From Gordonia prachuapensis (GTDB lineage Bacteria > Actinomycetota > Actinomycetes > Mycobacteriales > Mycobacteriaceae), in the NCBI RefSeq assembly GCF_036350515.1, contig NZ_JAZDUE010000003.1, positions 186,001 through 250,000 of the forward strand: a DNA stretch of 64,000 nucleotides, given 5' to 3'. Both the position numbers and the translations under genes were made by a program. The notes beneath the pieces were generated by a model, which ran no database searches, was not told the DNA's origin, and saw only the letters and a program-made list of their open reading frames with translations. Below are positions 51,989 to 60,961 of this stretch, piece after piece (position 1 is the first letter of the stretch; every line of letters begins with the position of its first letter).

Positions 51989-53584
51989 ATGCGGCTGGGT
52001 GACCTGCTGGACGACCCCGACCTCGGTCTGCGTCTGCATCATGACCCGGGGTCGGCTCGTGACATCGAGATCGACCGGGTGTTCACCACCGACCTCCCCG
52101 ATCCCAGTCGCTACTTGTTCGGTGGCGAACTCGTGCTGTCCGGGCTCATCTTCCATTCAGGGGCGGCGGAGGAGTCCGATGTCTTCGTCGACGCCCTGGT
52201 GCGCAGTTCGGTGGTGGCCTTCGGCGTGGGCGAGGAGCGTTTCGGCCACGTGCCGCACCACATCGTCGACGCGTGCCGACGGCGCGGCATGCCGGTCTTC
52301 GGGGTGCCCGAGGCCGTGTCGTTCAGCCGCGTCACCGACCACGTGGTGGCCCGATACGCCGCCGACCGCACCGCGGAACTCACGTCGAGCCTGTCGCGGC
52401 AGCGCCGGTTGCTCGACTCCGTGGCGTCGGGTCATGCGCTGGACGGGATGGCGGCCGAGTTGGTCGCCACCACCGGGGTCGCCTGCTGGGTGATCACCGT
52501 GACCGGACGACAGGTGGTGGCCGTCGCCGGCGGAGGACGGACACTGTCGGCAGAGGTGATCGACGAGATAACCGCCAAGGCACTGTGCACCAATGTGTTT
52601 CCGGTTGCGGTGGGTGAGATGACGCTGATGAGGATCGGATTCGCACCGGCCCGTCGCGCGGGCGGTTGGTTGCTGGTGGTGGGACGTCATCTCACCGAGC
52701 TGGGGCCCCAGGTGCTCGCGGCCTTCGAGGAGTTCGCGGCGATATGCGCGCTGGTGCGTGCCCGGGAACGCGAGGCCTCGCGTGTGGGGGACCAGATCGG
52801 CGATCGTCTCGCCGAACACGTTGCCGGCGAGGCGAGTTCGGGCCAGGTCGACGACGCGCTCGACGACGCCGGTCTCGGGTCGGCATCGACCTGGATCGTG
52901 GTGTCGGCCGATCTGGGTGATCGGCCCGACCACTATCCGATGGTCCGTGCGGCCCTACGTGATTCGCTACTCGAATCGGGCCGGGGCACGGTCGGACAGC
53001 CGCGCGGGGCGGAGTTGATCGCCGTGGTCGACGGGGCCATCAGCGGTGACGTGTTGGAGTCGACATTGCGTGCGCACCTGGGTCGATTGACCCCGATCCT
53101 GCGCGGCACGCTCGACGTCGGGATCAGCGACCCGGTCGGCCGAACGCGGCTGTCCGGGGCGCTCGCCCTCGCACGGCGGGCTCGGTCGCTGCCCGCCATG
53201 GGGGTGGGTGCCGACCACGTGGACCGGCGTGTGCGGGTGAGCGGTAGTGGCCCTCTTGCGTCGGGGGCGGCGATCCTCGCGATGCTGCCCGATGCCGTTC
53301 GAACCACCTTCGTCGGCCTCGTGCTGGGGCCGCTGTCCGACGGCGACGATCGTTCCGCCGCAGACCTGCTGCGAACGCTGACGGTCTTCCTGGACGAGGA
53401 TTGTTCGTGGAACCGAACGGCCGCGCGGATGCATCTGCACGTCAACACGGTTCGCTACCGGGTGTCGCGCATCGAGGCACTCACCGGTCGCGACCTGTCG
53501 ACGACGGCGGACCGGTCCGACTTGTTCCTGGCGATCGCATGCCTGCCGGGTCGTTCGGCTGTCCGGCGGCAGGACCCGCGGTAG
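51989..53584 (+). CDS. pucR: PucR-family transcriptional regulator
   Basis: A 531-residue regulator with an N-terminal PucR domain (MRLGDLLDDPDLGLRLHHDP through about 120), a central GGDEF-like/CdaR region and a C-terminal helix-turn-helix (WNRTAARMHLHVNTVRYRVSRIE, near 475-497). PucR in Bacillus controls purine catabolism. GGAGG lies 7 bases before the ATG. It is divergent from the permease-uraD-uraH genes and is probably their regulator, responding to urate or allantoin derivatives. Confidence 0.9.
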   Translation: MRLGDLLDDPDLGLRLHHDPGSARDIEIDRVFTTDLPDPSRYLFGGELVLSGLIFHSGAAEESDVFVDALVRSSVVAFGVGEERFGHVPHHIVDACRRRGMPVFGVPEAVSFSRVTDHVVARYAADRTAELTSSLSRQRRLLDSVASGHALDGMAAELVATTGVACWVITVTGRQVVAVAGGGRTLSAEVIDEITAKALCTNVFPVAVGEMTLMRIGFAPARRAGGWLLVVGRHLTELGPQVLAAFEEFAAICALVRAREREASRVGDQIGDRLAEHVAGEASSGQVDDALDDAGLGSASTWIVVSADLGDRPDHYPMVRAALRDSLLESGRGTVGQPRGAELIAVVDGAISGDVLESTLRAHLGRLTPILRGTLDVGISDPVGRTRLSGALALARRARSLPAMGVGADHVDRRVRVSGSGPLASGAAILAMLPDAVRTTFVGLVLGPLSDGDDRSAADLLRTLTVFLDEDCSWNRTAARMHLHVNTVRYRVSRIEALTGRDLSTTADRSDLFLAIACLPGRSAVRRQDPR

Positions 53585-53594
53585 GTTGTCGACG

Positions 53595-54137
53595 ATGATC
53601 ATGGGTGCGGTATTGGCTGCTGGGGCGGGAACACGGTACGGAGGGCCGAAGGTCGCTGCCGAGCGGGGGGATTGGTTGCGTCGAGCGGTCGCGGCCCTGT
53701 CCGACGGAGGCTGCGACGAGGTGTTGGTGGCGATGGGCGCGTCGATCGTGGAGCCACCGACGCGAGCGACGACACTCGTGGTAGCGGACTGGGCCGACGG
53801 GATGGGCGCGACCGTCCGGGCCGTCGTCGCCGAAGGCGAGCGACGCGGCGCCGACGCCGTGGTCATGGGCGTCGTCGACACACCTGACGTCGGGGCGGAC
53901 GTCGTGCGCCGCGTGCTGGCCGTGGCCGACGGTTCACGAACGGCGCTCGTGCGCGCCACCTACGGGTCGCGGCCGGGACATCCGGTGTACCTGGGAGCCG
54001 AGCACCTGCGTGGCGTCCGAGCGGTGGTCTCCGGGGACGTCGGTGCCCGCCCGTACCTCGACAGCCACCGCGACATGCTCATCGACGTTGAGTGCGGTGA
54101 TCTGGCGACGGGGCTGGATCACGACGAGCGGTCGTGA
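53595..54137 (+). CDS. MobA/MocA-like nucleotidyltransferase
   Basis: A 180-residue NTP-transferase-domain protein with the nucleotide loop AVLAAGAGTRYGGPK near the N-terminus and a later GVVDTPDVG metal region. It resembles MocA, the CTP:molybdopterin cytidylyltransferase that makes the cofactor for xanthine dehydrogenase family enzymes. That would link it to the molybdenum hydroxylase genes at 26.8-30.4 kb and to purine catabolism. It follows pucR by 10 bases. ATG 53595 is chosen over a TTG at 53586. Confidence 0.8.
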   Translation: MIMGAVLAAGAGTRYGGPKVAAERGDWLRRAVAALSDGGCDEVLVAMGASIVEPPTRATTLVVADWADGMGATVRAVVAEGERRGADAVVMGVVDTPDVGADVVRRVLAVADGSRTALVRATYGSRPGHPVYLGAEHLRGVRAVVSGDVGARPYLDSHRDMLIDVECGDLATGLDHDERS

Positions 54138-54173
54138 TCGTCTCGAAGGGCCGCCCTTCGTGACCCTTCGTGA

Positions 54174-54300
54174 CGCTCGCAAGCTCGCTCCTCAGGGGTC
54201 GGGGGACGCTCGCAAGCTCGCTCCTCAGGGGTCGGGGGACGCTCGCAAGCTCGCTCCTCAGGGCGGCGCGCTCGCAAGCTCGCTCCTCAGGGAGCGGGGG
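54174..54300. repeat. 33-bp tandem repeat array
   Basis: Four head-to-tail units begin CGCTCGCAAGCTCGCTCCTC at 54174, 54207, 54240 and 54269, with periods 33, 33 and 29. The spacer is a GGGGTCGGGGG-type G-run, changed in the last two. The 14-base core GCTCGCAAGCTCGC is the reverse complement of a segment inside each unit of the 42.5-kb array. A short CCCTTCGTGA direct repeat precedes the array. There are no unique spacers, so it is not CRISPR. Confidence 0.9.
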
Positions 54301-54634
54301 TCACCGTTACCCCGAGCATGCCGGTGGCGAACCGCGTCACCGGCCCGACGGCGGCGTCGAACGCCTCCGCATAGCCGTCCCTGGCGCGGCCCCGCAATCG
54401 CGCCACGTCACCTTCGGGGATCAGCTCGACGACCGCGACCAGTTCGCCCGTCGTGGGGATACAGACGGCCCAGACGAAGCGGCTCTCGTCGGCCCAGCCG
54501 GTGTCGGCGGCCGTGACATAGCCGGCGGGGTCGTCGACCCCGAGATCGGACAACGCCGGGACGTCGGTGATCCGGTCGTCCGCACGAAGCGAACGCAGAT
54601 ACCACGTCCCGGCGTTGATCTCGACAGGCTCCAC
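54287..54634 (-). CDS. Small conserved-looking hypothetical protein, possibly a shortened GNAT fold
   Basis: A 115-residue protein of unknown function. LRSLRADDRI at 13-22 and FVWAVCIPTTGELVAVVEL at about 53-71 resemble the first strands of GNAT acetyltransferases, but the acetyl-CoA loop (RxxGxG/A) is missing, so it would be inactive as such. Its last codons and the TGA stop fall within the final 33-bp repeat unit, so the natural C-terminus may have been replaced. It follows accA3 by 27 bases on the same strand. Confidence 0.55.
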   Translation of the reverse strand: MEPVEINAGTWYLRSLRADDRITDVPALSDLGVDDPAGYVTAADTGWADESRFVWAVCIPTTGELVAVVELIPEGDVARLRGRARDGYAEAFDAAVGPVTRFATGMLGVTVTPAP

Positions 54635-54661
54635 GGTCGGAGTACTCGTTCCGTGTGGTCC

Positions 54662-56470
54662 CTACTTGAGTTCGAGCAGCACGGTGCCCTGGGTGACCGG
54701 GGCACCGGCCTCCACGGCCAGCCCGGTGACCACGCCGTCCTTGTGGGCGGTGACCGGGTTCTCCATCTTCATGGCCTCCAGCACCACGACCAGCTCGCCC
54801 GCGGAGACCTGCTGGCCCTCCTCGACGGCGACCTTCACGACGGTGCCCTGCATGGGCGCTGCCACTGCGTCACCGGAGACGGCGGCATTGCCACCCTTCT
54901 TGCGGGACCGGGCCTTCGGCTTCTTGCGGACCACGCCGTTGGCGCCGCCGCCACCGCCGCCGAGCGCGAGGTCACCCGGCAGCGAGACCTCGACGCGCCG
55001 GCCACCGACCTCGACGACGACGTTCTGCCGCGGCAGCGACTCGTCGTCCTCGATCGGCTCACCACCGGTGTACGGCTCGATCGGGTTGTCCCAGTCGGTC
55101 TCGATCCACTTGGTGTAGACATCGAAGGTCTCGACGCCGTTCTCGTCGGTGTGGCCGTGGAAGGCCGGGTTCTCGACGATGTGGCGATGGAACGGGATGA
55201 CCGTGGCCAGGCCCTCCACATGGAACTCGGCGAGTGCACGCGCCGAGCGCTCGAGCGCCTGCTCGCGGGTCTCGCCGGTGACGATCAGCTTGGCCAGCAT
55301 CGAGTCGAACTGCCCACCGATGACGTCGCCGGCGACCACACCGGAGTCCACGCGCACACCGGGGCCGGTCGGCTCCTTGTACACGGTGACCGGTCCGGGC
55401 GCGGGCAGGAAGTTGCGGCCGGCGTCCTCGCCGTTGATGCGGAACTCGAACGAGTGCCCGCGCGGGGTCGGGTCCTCGGAGATCTCCAGCTTCTCGCCGT
55501 TGGCGATGCGGAACTGCTGACGGACCAGGTCGATACCCGAGGTCTCCTCGGTGACCGGGTGCTCCACCTGCAGGCGGGTGTTGACCTCCAGGAAGGACAC
55601 CAGGCCGTCGCTGCCGACGAGGAACTCGACGGTGCCGGCGCCGTAGTAGCCGGCCTCCCGGCAGATGGCCTTGGCGGACTCGTGGATCTTGGTGCGCTGC
55701 TCGTCGGTGAGGAACGGCGCGGGGGCTTCCTCGACCAGCTTCTGGAAGCGACGCTGCAGCGAGCAGTCGCGGGTGCCGGCGACGATCACGTTGCCGTGCT
55801 GGTCGGCGATCACCTGGGCCTCGACGTGACGGGCCTTGTCCAGGTAGCGCTCGACGAAGCACTCGCCGCGACCGAAGGCGGCGACGGCCTCGCGGGTGGC
55901 CGACTCGAACAGGTGCGGGATCTCCTCGATGGTGTAGGCCACCTTCATGCCGCGCCCACCGCCGCCGAAGGCCGCCTTGATGGCGACCGGCACACCGTGT
56001 TCCTTCGCGAATGCGACGACCTCGTCGGCATCCTTGACCGGGTCCTTGGTGCCCGGCGCCATCGGCGCGTCGGCCTTGAGTGCGATGTGGCGGGCGGTGA
56101 CCTTGTCACCCAGGTCGCGGATGGACTGCGGCGACGGCCCGATCCAGATCAGCCCGGCGTCCAGCACCGCCTGGGCGAAGTCGGCGTTCTCCGAGAGGAA
56201 GCCGTAGCCGGGATGGATGGCGTCGGCGCCGGACTTGGCGGCGGCGTCGAGGATCTTGTCGAAGACCAGGTAGGACTCGGCCGAGGTCTGGCCACCCAGG
56301 GCGAACGCCTCGTCGGCGAGCTTGACGAACAGCGCGTCGGCGTCGGGCTCGGCGTAGACGGCGACACTGGCCAGACCGGCATCTCGAGCGGCCCGGATGA
56401 CCCGCACCGCGATCTCGCCGCGGTTGGCGATGAGGACCTTGGAAATACTGTTCGCAGAGGGACTTGGCAC
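54662..56470 (-). CDS. accA3: Biotin-dependent acyl-CoA carboxylase alpha subunit
   Basis: A 602-residue protein with an N-terminal biotin carboxylase (SKVLIANRGEIAVRVIRAAR start, GGGGRGMKV ATP loop, EVNTRLQVEHPVTEE) and a C-terminal biotin carrier with EAMKMEN. In mycobacteria AccA3 is the shared alpha subunit that serves acetyl-, propionyl- and long-chain acyl-CoA carboxylases for fatty-acid and mycolate synthesis. GTG 56470 is chosen, with AGGAG 5 bases upstream. Size, sequence and position next to sufE/sseA support the assignment. It is separated from the condensation-protein gene by 191 bases, enough for its own promoter. Confidence 0.93.
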   Translation of the reverse strand: MPSPSANSISKVLIANRGEIAVRVIRAARDAGLASVAVYAEPDADALFVKLADEAFALGGQTSAESYLVFDKILDAAAKSGADAIHPGYGFLSENADFAQAVLDAGLIWIGPSPQSIRDLGDKVTARHIALKADAPMAPGTKDPVKDADEVVAFAKEHGVPVAIKAAFGGGGRGMKVAYTIEEIPHLFESATREAVAAFGRGECFVERYLDKARHVEAQVIADQHGNVIVAGTRDCSLQRRFQKLVEEAPAPFLTDEQRTKIHESAKAICREAGYYGAGTVEFLVGSDGLVSFLEVNTRLQVEHPVTEETSGIDLVRQQFRIANGEKLEISEDPTPRGHSFEFRINGEDAGRNFLPAPGPVTVYKEPTGPGVRVDSGVVAGDVIGGQFDSMLAKLIVTGETREQALERSARALAEFHVEGLATVIPFHRHIVENPAFHGHTDENGVETFDVYTKWIETDWDNPIEPYTGGEPIEDDESLPRQNVVVEVGGRRVEVSLPGDLALGGGGGGANGVVRKKPKARSRKKGGNAAVSGDAVAAPMQGTVVKVAVEEGQQVSAGELVVVLEAMKMENPVTAHKDGVVTGLAVEAGAPVTQGTVLLELK

Positions 56471-56661
56471 TTGTTCTCCTGGGCGTCGTGGTGCTCCGCG
56501 GAGCGCCACTGGCGGTCATGACTTACATCACGCGACTGGTTCCCGCTCGCCCGGCCCGGTGTGCGGCCGAACGAGTGAGGCACGACACTCGAGTCTAAGC
56601 ATCACGCGTTCAGGGCAATACCCTAGCCCACCGATCAATCGTTCGGTCGACCCGTGCCCGG

Positions 56662-58185
56662 TTACTCGTGAGTATGAAAAACGCTGGTGTCGCCGAGTTC
56701 TCGGACAAGCTTCGCAAAATCCTGCAGATAGGTCCGCACAGGCCTCTTCTCGGTGCCCGTCGGCGGGTTCGCGTCGTTCGACGGAGTGGGATGGTTCACA
56801 TCGTCTCGCGACGTTCCGGGCCCTTCCACGGACCTCGATTCCGGGGGAAAACGTGCGGACACACGCATTCCGCCAGGCGTCCGGTTGATCCAGATGTAGA
56901 CCTCGTGTGGTGCGTAGCTGTGGCTGCGCAGCACCTTCGCCCGGCCGGCGTCCGCTTCGGCGGCTCCCGGCGCGTACCGGGTGTCGATGAACGAGATCAC
57001 GAACAGCGGTTCGCCCCGGTGGCCGAGCAACTCGGCAACCCGTAGGAACGGCAGGCTCGCACCCTGGCGCGACCGTTTGAGTTCGGCGGTCGCCCGCACG
57101 ACCGCCTGGTCGAATGTCGGTGTGTCGGACACGTTGAGCGTGAACGGGGCGACCGCGACGAACCAGCCGAGCGCGGTCAGCCACCGCTGATCGTCGCGGG
57201 TGTGCCGTGGCAGCACACACCGGAACTCGGGATCGCCGGTGTGGTGGTGATAGATCAGCGCGAATGCGGCCAGCACCCCAGCGGTGACGGTTCCGCCGGC
57301 CTGCGAGCACACCGCGGTGAACCGATTGGCGGCGTCGTCATCGAGGAGCAATCCGTAGAGCGACTCCTGGGCCACCGCGGACTCGTCGCTCGGGTCGGGC
57401 GCCGGGGCGTCGAGTTCCGCGCGGTCGATCCGGCGAACGGCGGCGTCGACATCGAAGGCCGGCATCCCGCCACGACCGGACCGCAGGAAGTCTCTCCACG
57501 TCCGCACGGCGGGGTGATCGGCGCCGGTCTGGTCGGCGAGCCGGCGTTCCTGGGCGCTGAAGTCGACGTAGCTGCCGACCTCGGCCAGCTCCGGTGGCTT
57601 CTGGCGGCGCGCAGCGCGGTACAGGGTGACCAGCTCAAGCTGGGCCATGATCAGCGAGTAACCATCGACCAGCGAGTGATCGGCGGCGAACAGCAGCGTG
57701 AAGGACGATTCGCGGCCGACGGTGGCGAACATGTACGCCGGCCAATGCAGTGGCGCGGTCGCCCGGTCGAAGGACCCGGCGATCTGCTCGACGAGCGGTC
57801 CGGATTCGGTGTACCAACCGATCCGGCCCATCTTCAGCTTCACCGTGCCCGGATCTGTGCTGAGTCGCGCGAGACCGTCACCCCGGATGATGACATGGCT
57901 GCGCAGCACCTCATGGCGATCGATCCACTGCATGAGGGTGGCGCGGATCGCCGGTATCGACAGCGGTTCGTCGAACTCGATGGCCAGGCCGAGCCACGAT
58001 TCCCGCCCGCCTTCACGGCGCGTCCGAAGTCGATATTCGAACGCGGCACGCAGATGCTGTTCGTGGTTGTGCGATGTGAGGCGGGAGTCACGGCTCCACG
58101 CGCCGAGCCCGCCCGGGACATAAGGCGTCCACTCGACGAGTCCGCCGGGTTCGACGGGTTCGTCGCGAATCTGGACGAACTTCAT
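56662..58185 (-). CDS. PapA-type condensation-domain acyltransferase (copy A)
   Basis: A 507-residue condensation-fold protein like the polyketide-associated acyltransferases PapA1-A4, which esterify lipids or sugars with acyl groups. The catalytic motif is HSLVDG (170-175), a standard HxxxDG. The N-terminal PGGLVEWTPY and the late HEVYIWINRTPGGMRVSARFP region are shared with copy D. It has a 40-residue Pro/Asn/Thr-rich tail before the last helix, missing in the other copies. Its ATG overlaps the sufE stop (ATGA), so it is translationally coupled to sseA-sufE. The substrate is unknown. Confidence 0.85.
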   Translation of the reverse strand: MKFVQIRDEPVEPGGLVEWTPYVPGGLGAWSRDSRLTSHNHEQHLRAAFEYRLRTRREGGRESWLGLAIEFDEPLSIPAIRATLMQWIDRHEVLRSHVIIRGDGLARLSTDPGTVKLKMGRIGWYTESGPLVEQIAGSFDRATAPLHWPAYMFATVGRESSFTLLFAADHSLVDGYSLIMAQLELVTLYRAARRQKPPELAEVGSYVDFSAQERRLADQTGADHPAVRTWRDFLRSGRGGMPAFDVDAAVRRIDRAELDAPAPDPSDESAVAQESLYGLLLDDDAANRFTAVCSQAGGTVTAGVLAAFALIYHHHTGDPEFRCVLPRHTRDDQRWLTALGWFVAVAPFTLNVSDTPTFDQAVVRATAELKRSRQGASLPFLRVAELLGHRGEPLFVISFIDTRYAPGAAEADAGRAKVLRSHSYAPHEVYIWINRTPGGMRVSARFPPESRSVEGPGTSRDDVNHPTPSNDANPPTGTEKRPVRTYLQDFAKLVRELGDTSVFHTHE

Positions 58186-58634
58186 GTCGAACGTGCTGGG
58201 GTACCGGGTCCGTCCCCGGTCTGGGTGCGCACCTGGCTCTTGATCCGGGCGAGCATCCCGGCCATCCCACGCAGACGCAGCGGACTGACCGCGGAGTCCA
58301 GGCCCAACGCATGATAGAAATCGGCCGGCACGGCGAGGATCTCCTCGGCCGACGCCCCGTCGAGACCCTGATGCAGGATCGAGGCGAACCCGCGCGTGGT
58401 CGGTGCCTCCTGAGGGGCCGTGAGGTACAGCCGGACGCTGTCGGTGTCGGCGGCGTCGACCGACAGGAAGACCGGGGACTGGCACTCCGGCACCGGCTCC
58501 ATCGACTCCTCGTGCAGGTGCTCCGGCAGGTCCGGCAACTCCCGCGAGAACTCCAGCAGCAGGGTCACCCGGTCCGAGTCACCGACCGCGCCGAAGTCGT
58601 CGACGATCTCCGCGAGGGCGGCGGGCAGCGTCAT
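58182..58634 (-). CDS. sufE: SufE-family sulfur acceptor protein
   Basis: A 150-residue SufE-like protein. The acceptor Cys is in VPECQSPVFLSVD (position near 51), and the FYHALGLDSAVSPLRLRGMAGML segment is typical of the family. SufE carries persulfide sulfur from a desulfurase for Fe-S assembly; here its partner may be the SseA rhodanese encoded directly upstream, with overlapping ATGA. The same pair adjoins accA3 in mycobacteria. Here copy A of the acyltransferases is attached to its 3' end. Confidence 0.9.
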   Translation of the reverse strand: MTLPAALAEIVDDFGAVGDSDRVTLLLEFSRELPDLPEHLHEESMEPVPECQSPVFLSVDAADTDSVRLYLTAPQEAPTTRGFASILHQGLDGASAEEILAVPADFYHALGLDSAVSPLRLRGMAGMLARIKSQVRTQTGDGPGTPARST

Positions 58635-59527
58635 GTCGATGCCGGTGCGGCACCGGGCTCGGGGCCGATGGCGATCGGCACCCGGACCGCATTGCCCCAT
58701 TCGGTCCACGACCCGTCGTAGTTGCGGACGTTCTCGAAGCCCAGGAGGTGGGTCAGCACGAACCAGGTGTGGCTCGAGCGCTCCCCGATGCGGCAATACG
58801 CGATCGTCGGGGTCGCGGCATCGAGATCGGCGTAGATCTCCTCGAGTTCGGCCTTGCGGCGGAACCTGCTGTCCGGTGCGGCGGCCTTCGCCCACGGGAT
58901 GGACACCGCGGTCGGGATGTGCCCGCCGCGGAGCGCACCTTCCTCCGGGTAGTCCGGCATGTGGGTCCGCTCACCCGTGTACTCCTGCGGGGAACGCACA
59001 TCGACGAGCGGTTCGCGGCCGAGGGCCTCGAGGACCTCCGGGGCGAACGCACGGATACGGGAGTCATCCCGTTCGACGACCGGATAGTCCGAGCGCGGGT
59101 ATTCGGGGACGTCGAAGGAGGTGTCGCGGTCCTCTGACATCCACGCGTCGCGGCCGCCGTCGAGCAGACGCACGTCCTCATGGCCGAACAGGGTGAAAAC
59201 CCAGAGCGCGTAGGCGGCCCACCAGTTGCTCTTGTCGCCGTAAATGACGATGGTGTCGTCGCGCTCGATCCCCTTGCTGCGCATCAGCTCGGCGAACTGC
59301 TCGCCGTCGATGTAGTCACGCGTCACCGGGTCGTTGAGATGCAGATGCCAGTCGATTTTCTGGGCGGTGGGGATGTGGCCGATGTCGAACAGCAGGACGT
59401 CCTCGTCGGACTCGACGATCTTGAGCCCCTTGGCGCCGAGATGCGCTGACAGCCACTGGGTGCTGACGAGACGCTCCGGGTGCGCGTAGTCGGCGAACGC
59501 CGGATTCGGATCGGTCTCCACGCTCAA
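58631..59527 (-). CDS. sseA: Thiosulfate sulfurtransferase (rhodanese)
   Basis: A 298-residue two-domain rhodanese. The active loop is CRIGERSSHTW in the C-terminal domain; the N-terminal domain is non-catalytic. It moves sulfane sulfur from thiosulfate or a similar donor to an acceptor thiol, possibly SufE encoded by the overlapping gene. It is 84 bases downstream of acyltransferase copy B, so it could have its own promoter or be read from the longer operon. Confidence 0.93.
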   Translation of the reverse strand: MSVETDPNPAFADYAHPERLVSTQWLSAHLGAKGLKIVESDEDVLLFDIGHIPTAQKIDWHLHLNDPVTRDYIDGEQFAELMRSKGIERDDTIVIYGDKSNWWAAYALWVFTLFGHEDVRLLDGGRDAWMSEDRDTSFDVPEYPRSDYPVVERDDSRIRAFAPEVLEALGREPLVDVRSPQEYTGERTHMPDYPEEGALRGGHIPTAVSIPWAKAAAPDSRFRRKAELEEIYADLDAATPTIAYCRIGERSSHTWFVLTHLLGFENVRNYDGSWTEWGNAVRVPIAIGPEPGAAPAST

Positions 59528-59611
59528 CTGAGGTCCCCTTCGTGAGTTGTCGTCGGTCCGCGACTGGGCTGTGCTGCGGACCCCCCGACGTGCGGTCTAC
59601 CGCACACGAGC

Positions 59612-60961
59612 CTACCCACAGTCGAGTTGCGACGGGGCGCAGGCTCCGGCGTGCAGACGATCGGTCACGAGGCCGAGCACGTCGGTCATGGTGTGCAACG
59701 CCCGGACGGTGTGCGGGTACCGCGCCCGAAGATGGATGCCGTCGGCGTCACGCCAGAACCAGAACTGCGCCGCATCAGTTCTACGGGTGCTCGAGATCTG
59801 GCGCACCGGGACCGTGGGCGGTAACCCCAGCCGGCGATAGTCGACATAGGACATCATGAAGACGTCCTGGCGCGCGGCGCGCAGCAGATCGGCAAACGCC
59901 GAGTAGACCGGGGTGAGGCCCATGTGGGCGAGGGGGAGGGCCTCACCGAGTCGAGCGGTGTTGGTGCGGACCGCGGTGTCGTGATCGCCGTTGGTGCTCA
60001 ACCGGATCGGCGCATTGCCCACCAGCCATCCGACGACCCGACGATCGGCCGCCGAATGGCGTGTGTGCACCGGCAGGATGGTCGGCAGTTCGGCGGGCCC
60101 ACCCGATCGGTGCACCGCGTCGGCGACCGCGGTCAGCAGTGCGGGATAGGTGCGGGCGCCCGCCGCCCGGACGCGGTCGTCGAAACCTGCCGCGTCGTCG
60201 GCGTCCAGGAGTGTGCGGATCGCGGTGTGTACCTCGGCGGTGTCGCCCGTGCCGAGGCCGAGGTCCAGTGGGAACTCGGGGACCGTCCAACCATTGGTGC
60301 CGAGAAAATCGCCCCACTTGCACAGACGCGGGTCGTCGGCCGGTACATCCGGTGCGGCCTCCTCGGCGGCGCGGATGTCGAGAAAGCTGCCGGGACGATC
60401 CACGGCAGCACCGTCGAGGTCGTCGACGAGGTCGGACGCGATGACCGCCAATGAGTAGGCGTCGACGAAGCAGTGGTCGAAAGCCAGTACGACGGTCGTC
60501 GACATCGGTCGGCGGACCGCGGCGAGATAGTGGCCGAGCGGGGCGAACGGTGTACACGCTGCCGCGATCTGAGTCAGGCAGGTGGCGGTGAGCGTGTGGG
60601 GGGATGTGTCCCCGCCGTCGCGGGCGGTCGCGGGTATCGGCTCGACGCCGACGGAATCCGCGTCCAATCGCCACCGCCGGTAGCCATCGCCATCGGGGAC
60701 GAAGTGGCATCGCAGCACCTCGTGCCGGTCCAGGAGCGACCGCAGGCTCGCGGTCAGCCGCTCGATCCCGACCGAGCCGGGCAGCTCGACCGTCAGCGCG
60801 AGCCAGCCCGCACTTCCGTTACGGCGCATGGCATCGAGATGGAACTGCTCGTTCTCCGACGGCGGTGTCGGCACCGGTATGGCGGGAGCGGTAGCGCAGA
60901 GTTGCCATCGGGTGAGCGCACCCGGCTCGATCTCGACGGACCCGACGTCGCACAGTTTCAC
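59612..60961 (-). CDS. PapA-type condensation-domain protein, HxxxDA variant (copy B)
   Basis: A 449-residue condensation-fold protein. The catalytic motif is HCFVDA (163-168), with Ala in place of the usual Gly. The N-terminal EPGALTRWQL matches the start of the other three copies, and VPEFPLDLGLGTGD and MMSYVDYRRLG link it most closely to copy C. It starts at a GTG that overlaps the copy C stop (GTGA). It may be an active acyltransferase or a non-catalytic partner; PapA-family members are known to vary at this Gly. Confidence 0.82.
   Translation of the reverse strand: MKLCDVGSVEIEPGALTRWQLCATAPAIPVPTPPSENEQFHLDAMRRNGSAGWLALTVELPGSVGIERLTASLRSLLDRHEVLRCHFVPDGDGYRRWRLDADSVGVEPIPATARDGGDTSPHTLTATCLTQIAAACTPFAPLGHYLAAVRRPMSTTVVLAFDHCFVDAYSLAVIASDLVDDLDGAAVDRPGSFLDIRAAEEAAPDVPADDPRLCKWGDFLGTNGWTVPEFPLDLGLGTGDTAEVHTAIRTLLDADDAAGFDDRVRAAGARTYPALLTAVADAVHRSGGPAELPTILPVHTRHSAADRRVVGWLVGNAPIRLSTNGDHDTAVRTNTARLGEALPLAHMGLTPVYSAFADLLRAARQDVFMMSYVDYRRLGLPPTVPVRQISSTRRTDAAQFWFWRDADGIHLRARYPHTVRALHTMTDVLGLVTDRLHAGACAPSQLDCG

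Noticed and set aside
54174..54300. CRISPR array
   Set aside because: Units are head to tail with no unique spacers, and no cas genes are present.
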